From Isoperla grammatica (Eukaryota > Arthropoda > Insecta > Plecoptera > Perlodidae): 64,000 bases of DNA. The position numbers and the translations under genes are program-made. Positions 1 through 12,845 of this stretch are shown here, piece by piece. Position 1 is the first letter of the stretch. The number at the start of each line of letters is the position of its first letter. The stretch covers positions 11,975,228 to 12,039,227 of the forward strand of contig OX246746.1 in assembly GCA_945910005.1 (NCBI GenBank), in the 5' to 3' direction. The notes below the pieces were generated by a model. It did no database searches. It had not been told where the DNA came from and saw nothing but the letters and a program-made list of their open reading frames with translations.

Positions 1-1082
1 GGGGGGGGGGAGGGGGATGATGAGTGTATTTAGTGCTTAGTTATGATTTCAGTAATTTTTGAGTGCCCAAAGAATAGAAGGACTTTGATGAATCATTTTT
101 AATGCACTCCTTCGATACTGTATCTTATTTTATTTGGGTAAGTATTGGTAATTAGAAGCCATCATTGTAGGTAGTCACTTGTGTCTAAAGCCCTACAATT
201 TATCATAATGAGTATTATTACAAAATATTGATCACGGATGCTGAGCCATAGCCCAGTTTTGGGGTTTCTGCTGGCCCGCTTTGTAATTCTTTTACCATGT
301 GCACACGGATCTTACTGTGTATCATACATGGTATCATACTACCCCGTAGGGTGCTGGTCGTCTGGTGCTGCTCTCTGTTAGCGACAAGCAGAACGAAGTA
401 GTTCGCTCCCAGCTGCTTTATAGATCGTCTACAGATGGCAGTGTAAGCCACTTCCTGGTCGCAAGCCGGTACATACAGTCGACTTGCTTCTCCCCCAGTA
501 TGTATCCTACAATATACAAGAATAACGTACTCATTTATATGCTATATACATCCTAGTGTAATTGGCTGATAATTCAAAATAATGACGCCTGACTGACTAC
601 CAAATAGAGCTATTTTGCACTCTGTCATATTTTTGTTTATAGCTCGATTTAAAAGTTGGATATAAGACAATATATTAAATAAAAATATATGATATTGATA
701 TTATATAAAATAATTGGAAACGCGTTTATATTACTAAATAAATGTTCATTGTGTGTTGTATTGTGTGCAAAACCACACAATTGTTATAATCAAATAACAA
801 TAATAAATGATGACAATATTTTTAAAGCTAAAATGTCTGTCTGTATGTCAGTCTGTTTGTCTGTCCCACTTGGGACAACAGTTATGTCCCAACGAACATT
901 TGCTTTGCATGAAAATAATTATATTTCTTTGAAATCTCTGCAGTGTGATACAGATACACAACATCTTTACCTGATATGCATATCTTCATGTGACGGAACT
1001 AGTTATATCAATAGTCTTTGGAATATTTGCAATGCAAGGAATATCCTATCGCTAATAGTACGACAATCCCAGAAAACACCTA
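1..1082. other. AT-rich spacer, no gene recognised
   Basis: No supported gene. The window opens inside a G homopolymer. At about 830-870 there is an imperfect TGTC-type microsatellite followed by a short inverted pair (TTGGGACA near TGTCCCA). Open frames here are short and show no recognisable domain. Confidence 0.6.
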
Positions 1083-1164
1083 TATGACTCGGTAAAACTT
1101 GAGAAGAAAGCTTCAGTCAGGATTACCGGTGAATGGAATCGAACTGGGGAACTCTCGAATTGAC
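1083..1164 (-). mobile_element. tRNA-derived SINE fragment
   Basis: On the minus strand this reads as a tRNA-like B box (GGTTCGATTCC type, here degraded) followed by a body starting with a short ACCGGTAATCCTGACTGA-like stretch. The same order (CTAATTCGGGAGGTCGCC, B box, CCGGCAATCCTGACTGA) is seen at 4.2-4.4, 19.2-19.35, 20.45 and 48.63 kb, so this is a member of a dispersed family and not a chance match. The copy is short and truncated at both ends. Confidence 0.6.
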
Positions 1165-2075
1165 GAAACACAACCATGCACATCAGTGTGGGTCCCGTAC
1201 TTCGTGTGTACGCGTGCGTGAGTGCGTGCGTGCGTGAGTCACTTCACGCAACCACCCCCGTTGTAATCCCACCAACAAGAATGATTGATAAGAATTCTGA
1301 CGTGATCGTTTCAGCTCTTAAGAAAAAGCCCGGTTTTAAATTTCTTAATCGTAAGTTTCGAAGTAGAAATATCGACAAGGTTTGCAAAGTGCTTTTCGCG
1401 CTTGCTTATAAAAACTTGGAAAGTTCATTCCAATCTCCTTGCCCGCCTTTCTAAATCTCGAATATAAAAAGAGAAAATGGGGATCATTTTTGCTCTCTTC
1501 TATCAAAATCCGTTAAAAGAGTTTCCCGAACTTCTTTCTCTGTCATTTTAAATTTAAAACGGGGTTCCAACTTAAGTGGGTAGGGTGGTGGGGGGGGGGG
1601 GGGGCTATAAGGGGTGACCACGGTGAACGTCGATCCATATTATTCTCCCAAACTTCTCTCTAGACAGACTCATTTTCCTCGCCCTGTTAACCATCCGATT
1701 TGCAATCAAGTCTCAACCCACGTAACTCACGAAATTCTCGAACAAAGGTCAGTTATTATTCCTAAATGCAGAGTATTGTAGAAATAAAAAAACTTTCAAT
1801 GGGCTTAACCACAATTCCTGCAATTATCTGACAATGTAAAACCATATATTGTCCATTGAACCACTAAATACAGGGATTCCCGCTAGACACCCCCACTTTC
1901 ATCCAAGAATATTCAAGGACACATGGTGGACGTTTCTGTTTAGCGTATGAACACTCGACCTCCCAAACAAAAACTGAAATATAACATTTAATTAATCTCA
2001 CAGTTGAGTTCAATTCGCTAACATAAAGAAAGTGTTGCTATATAGTATTAATTGCATCGTCTGTGCCATAGACCT
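1165..2075. other. Spacer with simple repeats
   Basis: No gene recognised. It contains a short GTGC-rich stretch (about 1208-1240) and a run of 15 G at 1590-1604. Confidence 0.55.
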
Positions 2076-2134
2076 ATTGTATTGTATTGTATTTATTGTA
2101 ATTGACCTGCCCGAAAGTAGGTAGAAGTCTCATT
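2076..2134 (-). mobile_element. Non-LTR retrotransposon 3' end with ACAAT tail
   Basis: On the minus strand a unique stretch ends in CAATAAATACAATACAATA, a poly(A)-signal-like AATAAA followed by a short pentanucleotide tail. That is how many non-LTR retrotransposons end. Only the last tens of bases are identifiable; the clade cannot be named. Confidence 0.45.
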
Positions 2135-2678
2135 TCATTTGACAGGAGGGAGTCACAAGTATATACATGAACCTGAGATTTGTGACATCAACCGTAAGAG
2201 CACAAGCGTACAAGCGTATCACTTCATGTGTCCAAAAATACATTAGAGCACGAATATTTCGAATTTGATGGGTGCACAGGAAAACAGCACAAGGTAGTAG
2301 GGCAGCTATATAGAAAGTTGGGCAGGAACGTTCGCTTGCTGTCATCAATAAACTCTATCCTATCATTCGCCTATATATGATAGAGGAAACTCTAGGGGAA
2401 GAACCTTGAGTGGGTATATGTGGATGAGCCCCCCCCCCCCCTAGTCCAAAGCTCATCGGCTATAGTTCAAAATGACGAGATTCGCAACCAACTCTTTTCT
2501 CCCTTCCTGAGAAATATGATTTATTCTTTTTCTTCTACCGAGAAGCACCTGTCTGCATAATCTTCACATCTTTGCATCAACATCTTCATAAGTTTATTTC
2601 GTTCTGCATTGGAAATAAAATAAAATATGTGTTTGTTTCTAGTGCTAGTGGATGGGCATACATCTATTCACATATCTT

Positions 2679-2711
<33 letters not shown>

Positions 2712-4199
2712 TTCTCTCTCTCTCATTTTCTCTCTCAGATGCTCCAATACGTAACATCTCCCCTCTCTCCTCACTTACCCCTCACCCGCTCTAGCCAGAC
2801 TTGTGTTCCACTGATCCACATGAGTTAAACAATGTACCTCGATGTATTTTAATTTACTGTTTTTTAAACATGATATTTATACAATTAATACATTAATCCT
2901 GGTTATCCAAGGTATGTATGTGGTTTATAGTTGTGGTGGAGCTGGGTTCCTTGCTGAGGTGACTGCTGACCGAAAGAAGAGCTCTCGTTCACATTTCATC
3001 GAGTTTCTTCATCCTAAATTTTAAATCTTTACATCTATTTGCAAAATATTAGATATTATCTTAAAGCCTTTCAGCGATAATATTGTGGTGACATGATCTT
3101 GTTATCACGTATGTCTGTGACCCTGATACCTTGCTGCAATATCAGGACCTCTGACCACCCATAGCCGTCTCTTTCTGCTCCGCACTATACTGCGCATGAG
3201 CAACAAAAGTGAAAGAATGCGAAAGGAAATCATGCAGACAGGATGGAAGATGCAATTAAACCTCTAAGAATCGCCCTTCCCCCTCTCACCCCCCGCCCCC
3301 TCCCCCCCCCCTCGCCGTATTCCACTCGCCACCCTTCCTTTCATTTCAGTTTCACCCTATCTTTTTATACTTTTCCTCAATTGCCTGGCCCGAAGGAAAA
3401 ATGTAACCCGCTTTTATATGATGAAAGGAAAAAGAAAATTGCATTTTCATATTTAAAAAGCTTACTGCTTTCACGTCTGATCCAGCGTATTGAGATATCA
3501 CCGATAAGGTTTGCGCAGCTTTTTAATTTCTTTCTTTCAACAGAGCCGCAAGTCTTGGGGGAATCGTTTGTCTTGCTAAAGTCAACCTGAGTTTTTAACA
3601 AACGCTAAACTTTCAAAATTATCTTTATGGAGACAAAACTTATCTCTAGAAAAATGAGATGAAGGGAACAAAATCTAAGCTTTACCAATCTTTAATATAA
3701 AACTAAAAATATTATTCAGGAAATCCATAAGCTAGCATATTAAGAGAAATGTTCATAATAAAACATATATGCTAATTCGTATTGTTTTCAAGTGTAGCTA
3801 GAATCACTTCATATAAAATAAATGAAGGCAAACTCAAAAGCGTCGACTCCCAAAACACATGATATTATTAACGAGAAATCAATACTCAAACTTATGAACA
3901 GTAGGCTACTCTCCATTTGTGATGTCATGACTCTCCACAAACAAAATTAATTGTTAGTCGTTCGGAAAAAACCCTCAGTTAAAATCCCGTTAAAACATAA
4001 TAATACCACACATCAATAATGCTTAAATTATTTGCAACTTCTTCAAAAATGATCCCATTTTTTATTTGAGTCACATTTGTTCTTTTTTAGGTCGTGGGGT
4101 GATTGGCATAGCAATGAACGACTCCGCTCAACTCACTTTGTTTATTAGAAACATTCGTCATTCAAACACTATGATAACAAATACAAGAGTTGTTAATAA
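2135..4199. other. Spacer, no gene recognised
   Basis: AT-rich sequence with a C13 run (2429-2441), an imperfect CT tract (2676-2737) and a C-rich stretch with C10 (3302-3311). No coding signal or family similarity was seen. Confidence 0.55.
2676..2737. repeat. (CT)n microsatellite
   Basis: Mostly uninterrupted CT dinucleotides with occasional TTT interruptions. Open frames across it are low-complexity Ser/Leu readings. Confidence 0.9.
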
Positions 4200-4445
4200 T
4201 AATTGTTCGCAGGAATACCTGTTACAGGGTGCACTTCCCATGATGTGCCCCTTACCAGGTGACTAACTAGGTATCTTAGAGTGTTTGGATAGTTAGATAG
4301 GAAGGAATGTCCAAGAGCTGTTAGTAGGTCTTAATTAAAACATTCGTCGCTACGACTGAGGAGACCTAAAGATAAACTCTCCAGTCAGGATTGCCAGTGG
4401 TCGGAATCGAACCGGCGACCTCCCGAATTAGAGTATCGCTTCTTA
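4200..4445 (-). mobile_element. tRNA-derived SINE, nearly full length
   Basis: Read on the minus strand, it runs from a tRNA-like head (CTAATTCGGGAGGTCGCCGG then GGTTCGATTCC) through CAATCCTGACTGG, a middle with TTGGACATTCC and ACTATCCAAACAC, to a 3' part with TCACCTGGTAAGGGGCACAT and ACCCTGTAACAGGTATTCC, ending in an ATTATTATT-like tail. The same blocks in the same order occur at 48.63 kb on the plus strand. The A-box end is poorly preserved. The copy has diverged, so it is old. Confidence 0.75.
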
Positions 4446-6030
4446 GCTCTCATCTACTTCTATACACTTCTTAGAAACCTCTACATTTATCACAGTTCCG
4501 TCGAGTATCCTGCGTCCTCTTTATCCACCTCACTGTCTTTTAGGACTGTCTGGTGAAAATCCTTAGCATTTACACATCATGGTACCATTTAAAGTCCAAG
4601 TACGAATGATTGCAAATTTGTCTCTCAGTGAAAGTATGGTAAATTGTTTATCATTACATGCACTTATTTATTAAATTACTATCAATTCAGTTATCACATT
4701 GATTTACAAAGTCAGACAATAAATACATGCTATCGATACACAATAACACCAAACAAAAGTCATTTATTCATCAGTAATTAAGGAAAATTATAGGTAACCG
4801 GGGTTCGAACACGAGACTGATTGCATAGTGAGACATGACCAGTATCGCACCGTTTGATACATTTAACTTATTGTTTCTATTGCCCCCCCCCCAACCCCCT
4901 CCCCCCCCCCCCCCCCCCCCTCCAACAACAACACTCCGCAATGCTGTGGATGTGATTAACGTATTCTGCGCCGATCCACACTTTTGTTTTGTTCATTTGC
5001 TTAAAAGTAAAATAAATAATAATGGCAGCTTCCTTTGTGTAGTAAGAAATTATCACAATGGCTCTCAAAGATGGGTCTATAAAAAATGTAAAATATTGGA
5101 GCAGACACGAAGGGAAGGCAACGCCGGGTCGAAATTATGCGCATAACACTGGTTATCCTCAGAGCACTACAATCCACAAGACAACATCTACGATCGTAAA
5201 AATTCACAATAAAACTTGTTATTTCGCGCGGAGTTAATGACAAAGTAAGGAGCCATTTTGAAAATGGAAGTGTTTTTCTCGTATAGTTAATTATGATTAG
5301 GATGGTATATGTATGAAACTTTTTACTGTTTCAAAGAACATAAAAAGAAATATTTAGCAAATGAAATTGTGTTTTTCATATGAAAGCCACGTGTCTGTCC
5401 GTATACACTTAGGTTCTGGTTAACTTATCATTGAACGTAGCCGTTGTTTTTTGTACCGCGGCTCCAAGTTTATCATTGTAACTCTATTTCACTGTATCTC
5501 CTGTTTTATCTATGGTGTATTACGTGGAATAATAAAGACGCATGCATTCTACATGGTAGGCTACATAGATTTTGAGACAATTCTTTCAGTGAAAGTGTAA
5601 CAGCATATTATTTCATACGCGAAGTAGATGTCTCGTCAGCCCCCCCCCCCCCCCCGCCCACTCCACCCCCGCCCCACCCGCCCCTCCCCCAACACCGTGG
5701 AATGGACAGTAAGTGTGAATTTATTAACTACAAGTTATGTGCGTCATTGCAAGAGAGACTTAATTAGAACTTCACTCCCAGCAATTTATTTTCTTTTAAC
5801 GTGTCGTTTTCTTTACCCACTGATATTATCGGATAATCTACAGTATGGGCAACATAAAAACAACCATGGTTCAGCAGTAGAACATTAGTGAACGTGACAA
5901 GTAAATATCTAGTTTCACAACAGGGTATATGGAAATGGGTGTAAAATTATGAATTGTGTATTATTTCAGTTGATCAAATTTATTTGCTACTGAAGATTGT
6001 TGTGTCATACTAATGTCATGAAATTAATCG
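4446..6030. other. Spacer with C homopolymers
   Basis: No gene recognised. It holds C10 (4883-4892), C20 (4901-4920) and C16 (5640-5655). A lone GGTTCGAAC at about 4802 resembles a B box but has no partner A box. Confidence 0.55.
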
Positions 6031-6039
6031 AGCACCCGC

Positions 6040-6345
6040 GAATTCAAAACCGCATCCGCAACCCATCATACTTTCTTGAGTTTCTGTATGTTTGTGTAAA
6101 TGAGAGATAAACATTATATGACAATAATCAATTGATCTTCTAACGAATTTGTTCTCATGTCATCCCCTTATCATACTTATATTTCCAGAAAACCAGTGAC
6201 CCCCAGTCGGGGCAATACAATTGGTGTCGCTTCATACAAATATTGAAAATGTTGGAAAATGACAAATTCCGATCCGCATCCGCAACCGTAACTTAAATCG
6301 TGTATTTTACCCGCAATCCGCAAATGTATTGCGGATATGCGGGTA
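6040..6345 (-). mobile_element. Possible DNA-transposon fragment with GCGGATGCGG motifs
   Basis: The words CCGCATCCGCAAC (about 6050 and 6275) and a hairpin of TACCCGCAATCCGCAA with TTGCGGATATGCGGGTA (6308-6345) give repeated GCGGATGCGG-type motifs on the minus strand. I recall such motifs from subterminal repeats of some animal DNA transposons, but no terminal inverted repeat pair or target duplication is visible, so the assignment is weak. Confidence 0.3.
6308..6345. repeat. Imperfect hairpin, 16/17-bp arms
   Basis: Arms TACCCGCAATCCGCAA and TTGCGGATATGCGGGTA flank a 5-base loop and differ by one inserted base. Confidence 0.75.
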
Positions 6346-6639
6346 TCTCACTCGTCACTCTGATAAACCGGGCTATGTTGCCCGCCTTCTTATTTCTAAC
6401 GGGTTGTGTTATGTACGAGACAGAATCAATAAAAAATTTGATTTTCTCGTCGGAAAGAAAGAGGGTGGTGGTATAGAAGTGAGTTGGGGTGGTAGTCGGA
6501 GGGGAAAGAGGGGGAGGAGGTTGTCAAATACTCCCCCCTTTTTCGCGTTCTTAATTTTCGTTGGACGAATATCTAAACAAAAGATAAATTCAACATGGAG
6601 ATGGGATATTTGAGTCCAGAACAAAAAGCTTACATTTTC

Positions 6640-6960
6640 ACATTTCATGGCGACGCGTAGCTTGTAAGAAGCGCTTTACGATATTTTATGTGCAATAAAG
6701 TGTGTGAAAAACCTTTTCCTGAATCGGAGGAGAGCGTGGAACATTTATTAGTCATAGCCTGAGACTACACAACATGGTCGAAAAGAAATAAAGACATTTT
6801 AATACCATTCGGAACGCGCTCGGAAAGGAGAATAAACTATTTATAACACGACATTACTTGACTAAGCCAGAGTGTCATGAAATACGCGGAAACTGTAATT
6901 AAATCCATAAAAAGGCGTTAGAGATAAAGAGTCGTTAACAAGTGAAATTATTTCAAGACG
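6640..6960 (+). pseudogene. Decayed LINE ORF2 C-terminal (post-RT Cys/His) fragment
   Basis: Translation from 6691 gives a Cys-X3-Cys pair followed by ESVEHLL and then DYTTWSKRN. This matches the layout of the cysteine/histidine segment after reverse transcriptase in many non-LTR retrotransposons (C..C, ESVEHLL, C, Y..R). The codon at 6760 is TGA close to where the last cysteine is expected, and further stops follow (TAA near 6831), so the copy is dead. The reverse-transcriptase core is not visible upstream. The assignment rests on a short motif and could be chance. Confidence 0.4.
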
Positions 6961-7083
6961 ATGGACGTATGTTTTGTTTGTTCACAACATTATTGAGACA
7001 ATCTTTTTAAAAAATCCTTCCTTGTCATTCCCCTCCTTCTCCTTCCCTCTTTTTCTCCTCCTTCTTCTTTTGGCCATGAAATA

Positions 7084-7112
7084 TTGCATATTTTTAAAGA
7101 AAAAATATGCAA
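7084..7112. repeat. Perfect 12-bp hairpin
   Basis: TTGCATATTTTT and its exact complement AAAAATATGCAA are separated by AAAGA. Confidence 0.85.
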
Positions 7113-7950
7113 CTTGTTGTTTAATACCGAAAGTTAGGGAAATGTAATAAAGATGTTGCATGTTAGTTTTAATTTTATGTCTATCGTATTCGGTTATAAA
7201 TCTAATTTAAATTCCAATCAATATTTCTGTATATTTTATGTTGTAATGTTTTTTTAACTGTTCTACATGTCAGATGATTCCACTGCAAAATACCGATTAA
7301 TTTTCGTATAGGCTCTGTATCACTCTATCCTACCAAATAAATGTGTATGTTTAGTGTATATCCTACGTATCTTTACCTACAAACTCATACCTCAGTGTAA
7401 TCATATTATACTGTGCATCACACCCGTGTTTCGCGTGCTAGTAATATAACTTAATATTCCAGTAAGTTTTACTGCTTACTTTTGTTAGCCCAGCCAGAGT
7501 AATGGCCAAGTGACGCACTACGGTGACATTTAACTCGAGTGCAAATACACAGACATCTCTGGTATCCTTTTGCTAAAATTTAAAATTCTACTTGTTTTTG
7601 AGAGGAAAGGTTTTTAAATATTTCATTCAAACGACTTGGAATGGCAAGGATGGAAGCGTATTTTGTAAATTTATGAGTAGACACTGTACACTTCAGAGAA
7701 AACTAGAAAATTGCATGTTTTATTTCAGTTTTATAACCTTAGAGGAACATTTATATCACTTTTCGTCTTCTGTAAGACTTGCCAGAAGTTGGTCTGTTTT
7801 TTGTCTTTTATTACTTAGTAGAAAGTGGTGAAAATGTCAAAAAGATTTTTACTTCTCTATTAAAAACGTAATATGTTTGCAGACATTTAGTAAGTGGCGC
7901 GGAAGTAAAGTTTCGCTTGTTTATTTCTCGTAGTCTGCATCAACTGTGGA

Positions 7951-7973
7951 CATATATATATATATATATATAT
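7951..7973. repeat. (TA)n microsatellite
   Basis: About eleven AT dinucleotides in a row. Confidence 0.9.
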
Positions 7974-10264
7974 ACTACAAAGAAAGCAATTTAAATTGCG
8001 AATGGGATGAGTAGGCAAGTCCTACTCGCACATAAAGTATTAACCGATACGTAATTCGATGAATAGCTTTGCTTTTATCAGCTAAACACACTGTGGTCTA
8101 TTAATTATTTACCACTGTTTCGATAATGTATTCCTAAATTCAATAATTTAGTCAATTGAACAATATAACGTATATTATTAACTTCCCAACAAAATGCGTA
8201 ATACTAATGTACTTTGCGTGATGTTATGTGTTGTCATTATAGATATATAACTCCAACAAAATCCTATTACAACACCGAACGTACTTTGTTAAACGAAATC
8301 TTTGTTGTTGTCTTTTAAATAGCAACGTTCAGCGTAAACCCCAACATGACGTAATTGCATCATATGAACACAAAGAGTAGAGACTAGGCTATTCAGAATC
8401 GTTGCACTAGCTGGTAGCCTCACAGTAAAAATTATTCAGCATCGAATATTAATTATCACTTCTAAATAGACAATTACGTTCGTTAGACGTTAAAATACAG
8501 CGGAGATGAATTTATCTTGCAAATTTTTGCTCTGCAATTGAATCGTGATTCCCGTGGAAATTGAATACTCTTTGATTAAACTGGCGTCAAACGAAAGGTT
8601 AATTCATACAAATTAATGTAGTATACAATACTCATTCATTATATGTGTCAAAGATCGAGATTATTTTATAAATAAATGCCAAAATAATATATATTTAAAA
8701 TCGGAAATAGCCTGGTTGTAAACGAAGCTGACACAAAGCAATAAATTAATGAAACTTTCCACTCCACTATTACAGCGCTCTGTATAACCAATAATTATAT
8801 CACGTGGAAAAATAATGTGAGGATTATTCATATATCGTAGATTTTGACGTTAAAGTATCCATATTTATTATGGACGTAAACATAAATTGTCACTTTTTCA
8901 CACACGCAAATTGGCGTTTTCAGCTATTTTATAGTCCGCCATACATTTAAAATCGTATTTTAAAATCTGCATTGCAAATGATTAAGACATAATTTTTCAC
9001 TGATCACTTATCACATTTTATCCCGTGGAAACATCCGTAACTCTTTCAATATCGCACAAATTGAAGAATTCCTCTGGTTTTTACACTACGCTTATTAATA
9101 GCATACGTTGCATTAACAATTATCGCTACTCTGCTTTAAACACGACTTATTAACTTCTTTCCTAACAAGTTTGTCCCGGTTTTAAAATCAACTCCGTACC
9201 GAAAAAAGTTGACGTTTCGTTAAATAAATATCAATTTCATTGTACTTGTATCGTTCGGTTAGAAAGTATCACTTTTAAAACGAACTTTCTACTTTAAATG
9301 CACGTGATTTAGTTATTTTGAAAACCTTCCCCGCAATATTTCTTGAGGCGTATCTTCGTTGGCACCGCCACAGATCTCAAGCTACAACACCTTTATAGCG
9401 CATAAGAGATTGAAATGATAGAGCTAGTGTTCTACTCGCCACCTTTAACTAGAGTTATGAGAAGGGGACGTCTACTTATCATTGGCGTAATGTATTATTA
9501 AAAACTTTGGGTTACTGACCCTTTCAACTCCATATGCTACTTTCAAAATAAAAGTGTGATTTTTTTTAGAAATTTTTCTGTTTCAACCCAAGGGTATGAA
9601 GGGGCGGAGAGCTTTTGATGGTCCGGCAGCTGGCCCAAAATTTTATTTATTATTTCATTCAAAAAAGTGGTTGGACCGGTCAATTAGAAGAACGCCGTAA
9701 AAAATCACGCACAGTTCCCGAGTGTCTTCCTTATAGTCTTGTTCACAAAATGCTGGACCCATTCGATGTGTATGAAAAGCATTTAGCATTTTACTTCTAC
9801 CTGTTCAAGCGCGCAATTATTTAAATACCGGGCGCCAAAACGATCTATTAAAAAAAGAGTGATTTAAAAATCATTCTTTGGCGGGGAAATTGCAATTTAA
9901 TGCGATGCTAGGATACACAATCGCGGTACCCAATGTGTTTCTCTACCAAGTGTTATGTAGCGTACAGTAACGTGCGTCAATGCAAATTTTATATAAAAAT
10001 AAAGGGTAAAGGGGTTCTCAAAGTGGACACGTTTCATCCCCAACTGGTCAATCCGGTTTACGACCCCTTTTGACCAAACTAAACCCTAAAAAATCTGCCC
10101 TTTTCTTAGCGAGCCATTCACCCCTTACAGTTGTAATGTATTCATGAATTATGACCACGCTTAGAGACTGAGGGACGCTCATCACGGGCCGGAACCGGAA
10201 CCGAAGCTATAAACAGTTTCGTCTTATGTTTGTGTTCATTTAGCACGATCGAAATTAGTTGTGT

Positions 10265-10322
10265 ATGTCTGTCTGTCTGTCAGTCTGTCTGTCTGTCTGT
10301 CTATCTGTGTCTGTCTGTCTGG
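10265..10322. repeat. (TGTC)n microsatellite
   Basis: Tetranucleotide repeat, complement of (GACA)n, with a few substitutions. The same tetranucleotide is embedded in the satellite monomers at 37-46.6 kb. Confidence 0.9.
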
Positions 10323-11063
10323 TTGTTGCGCTATTGCATCGAATCACTAAATATTTCTCGACTCTCGAGGTATCGTATAACTTTTTAAATTATACTCACG
10401 TTTATGTCTTTAAATAAAACTAACGATAACTTTACCAAGACATTTCAAGCATATCATCAATTATTTACAAGAGATATAAGGTGTACATGAATACAGAGAT
10501 TGACGTTTGAAAGTACTCATCACTTATGCAGGTCATCATAAATCTTGCCTATACACAGACTTGAGAAAACTAACGCAGAACTATCATGTTCTAGCTATAA
10601 AGTAATGTATACGAAGTTTAGAACAAGATTTACCGATCTGTGAGCGATTCATGTTCAAAATTCTAATTTCAATAATAATTTTAACATTTTTTTTATTTTA
10701 CAAATTTATGGACAATCTATCTATCATTTACTATCTAAATCAAATCGATATCTTTTCGAAAACAACTTTTTCGTAAATTGAAGAAACTGTCGGCCGGGCG
10801 GAAGGAAGACAAGCAGCCAATATGGGTTAATCTGGGGTGGGTTGAAGATGGGAAGTGAAATTGATGTGGATTTAACTTTTAACACATTCACAAACTACTA
10901 GAGATTTTAAAATTATAAATACACAAGCGACTTGTTCTTCTTTTCACAAGCGGGATAAGAAGAACACGCTAGCCGCTTTTGTAATTTGGAAATGTTTATT
11001 TAAAAAATCATTGAAACAATAAAATTAATACAAGTGCATGTTTAATTTACAATATATATTTAT
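10323..11063. other. AT-rich spacer
   Basis: Nothing recognisable seen. Confidence 0.5.
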
Positions 11064-11162
11064 AGTACGAAAACATTTTTACGGTAAAACCAATCCAAAG
11101 TTTATTTTCATAAAATAATTGTCAACGTTTCGACGACTGTAGAGCACAAATGTTTTCGTACT
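11064..11162. mobile_element. 99-bp MITE-like element with 15-bp perfect terminal inverted repeats
   Basis: AGTACGAAAACATTT at 11064-11078 is the exact reverse complement of AAATGTTTTCGTACT at 11148-11162. The 69 bases between them are unique and non-coding. A clear target-site duplication is not visible, so the superfamily cannot be assigned. It could also be a solo foldback. Confidence 0.5.
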
Positions 11163-12776
11163 TTACATCGTGCAACCAACAAAATCTAAGAAATAATATA
11201 TATAAATAAATGGTTTTTGTAAAATAAAGGTAGGTTAATTTTTCAGAAAAACCTGGTCAAATCAGTAAAAGATCAAAGCTTAGTAAATATACCAAACATA
11301 CTGTCTACTAAAAAACAAAAAAAAAACATAACGAAATTCTCGAAGTTTATTGTTTGTGAAATTTTGGCCCCCGCCCTCCTTCACCATTCCACTACTGACA
11401 GACACAAGTTCAACAAATGTTTATGTAATTTAAAACCGGCATTGGAAATCTAACCTCGCTACGATCCATCAGTATTCTTGGGTGGCGCTTGCAAGAGTGA
11501 GAGTGGGCGAAGTACACAATTGTATAACGTGACACGGGTCTATGGTCTGAGGAGAGATAAGCCACACATACAAACACAGCAATATTAATCATTACTACCT
11601 AGAGATATTTACTTTCCATGGATTAATTTTTTTGTAACTTTAGCCGGCAAGTCTTGTACTTTATATGCCTGCCCTATATAAGTGCTTACAGCATGTTTGT
11701 AACATGAAGGGGATTTAAAAAAAAAATCCTATACAGCCTGTACTTTTTGTGTGTATTATTGTCTTATTATAGTTATGCATAGTACTTTATATTTTCTAGC
11801 TATATTTTCAAATATATATATATATATATATATATATTTATTTGGACTCTCTACCCCGCAAATGTTCCCCATTAGTAATAAAAATTGGGTAATCTTCATT
11901 TCTCAACGTAACTTTTAAAACATTTTTTCATAAGGAAATGTAACTTAAAGTTTAAAAATCTTTTTAACAATAATGAACTATTAATATATTAACAAAAATA
12001 AAGATATAATGAATCTTGAAAATGCGTAGACATTGTTGTGCAGCGTGTAGAAGTGGAGTTTAAAAACATTAAGACTATATACAATCTCGAATGAGTTTAA
12101 AATCTCATCTTCCCTAAGCACACTCATCAAAACTCATTTTTATGACCCTTCCCCTAAAAAATAAGCTTTAAATATGGACCCTTCATTGGCGAATAACTTT
12201 TAAATGGGGGGTGGTTCTTGTAATTTTGAATGTGAAATGGATTAGAATTTGAGTTATGGCAAAGGGTGGTTTTAGTTTGCTACTAGGAAGGGAGGCAGTA
12301 AAAAGTTTTCTGAGGATTATTTATTTCTTAACTTAAATTGTGTTAGATTTTTTTGTGGGGGGGGGGGGGGGGGGGAATTAACGTTATGATGACTCTGCTT
12401 GTCCAGAGTTGAATAGCGAAAAGCTATTCCGAATGCTTTTGTGAGGGTCTGCTTTATAGTTAGCTTAAATACAATTTGTACGCACACACTATTCAACAAC
12501 TGCTACAGTAAAAGCCAATATCCAAAGAAATTTTCAAAGAAATTTTAAAAAATCAAGAAAATATGAAACATATGTTTACGAAGATAAAACTGTTAAATAA
12601 ATAAATGTATTTATTTATTTATTTTTATAGTTTCACTCAGTTATGCTTAGAACTAATTTTCAGTGGTGGACATGTGATCTGTTGCTATAACACTTCAGAA
12701 GTAACCGTTCACATGTGCACCAGTATCAAAGAAATAAATTGTAGATAGGTAAATGTCACGTTTAAAGATAAAACAC
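11163..12776. other. AT-rich spacer with simple repeats
   Basis: No gene recognised. It contains a (TA)n run (about 11812-11836), G19 (12357-12375) and a palindromic (AAAT)n/(ATTT)n block (about 12596-12625). Confidence 0.55.
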
Positions 12777-12845
12777 CCAGCCCGAACCGGGATTCAAACC
12801 CTGAACCTACTGGATTGGAAGCAGAATCCACTAGACAAACGAGCC
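12777..12845 (-). mobile_element. tRNA-like SINE head
   Basis: On the minus strand it reads GTTTGTCTAGTGGATTCTG (A-box-like), a possible anticodon stem CTGCT/AGTAG around an 8-base loop, and GGTTTGAATCCC (B box). The oversize loop and poor acceptor pairing argue against a working tRNA gene. The base pairing and box spacing support descent from a tRNA. Confidence 0.5.

Larger units (their letters stand above)
6961..10264. other. AT-rich spacer
   Basis: No gene recognised. It contains a hairpin (7084-7112) and a (TA)n run (about 7951-7973). A 69-residue frame at 9615-9824 (plus) has no recognisable domain and is treated as chance. Confidence 0.5.

Noticed and set aside
4802..4815. B box GGTTCGAAC as a SINE
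   Set aside because: A single short match with no A box or family body.
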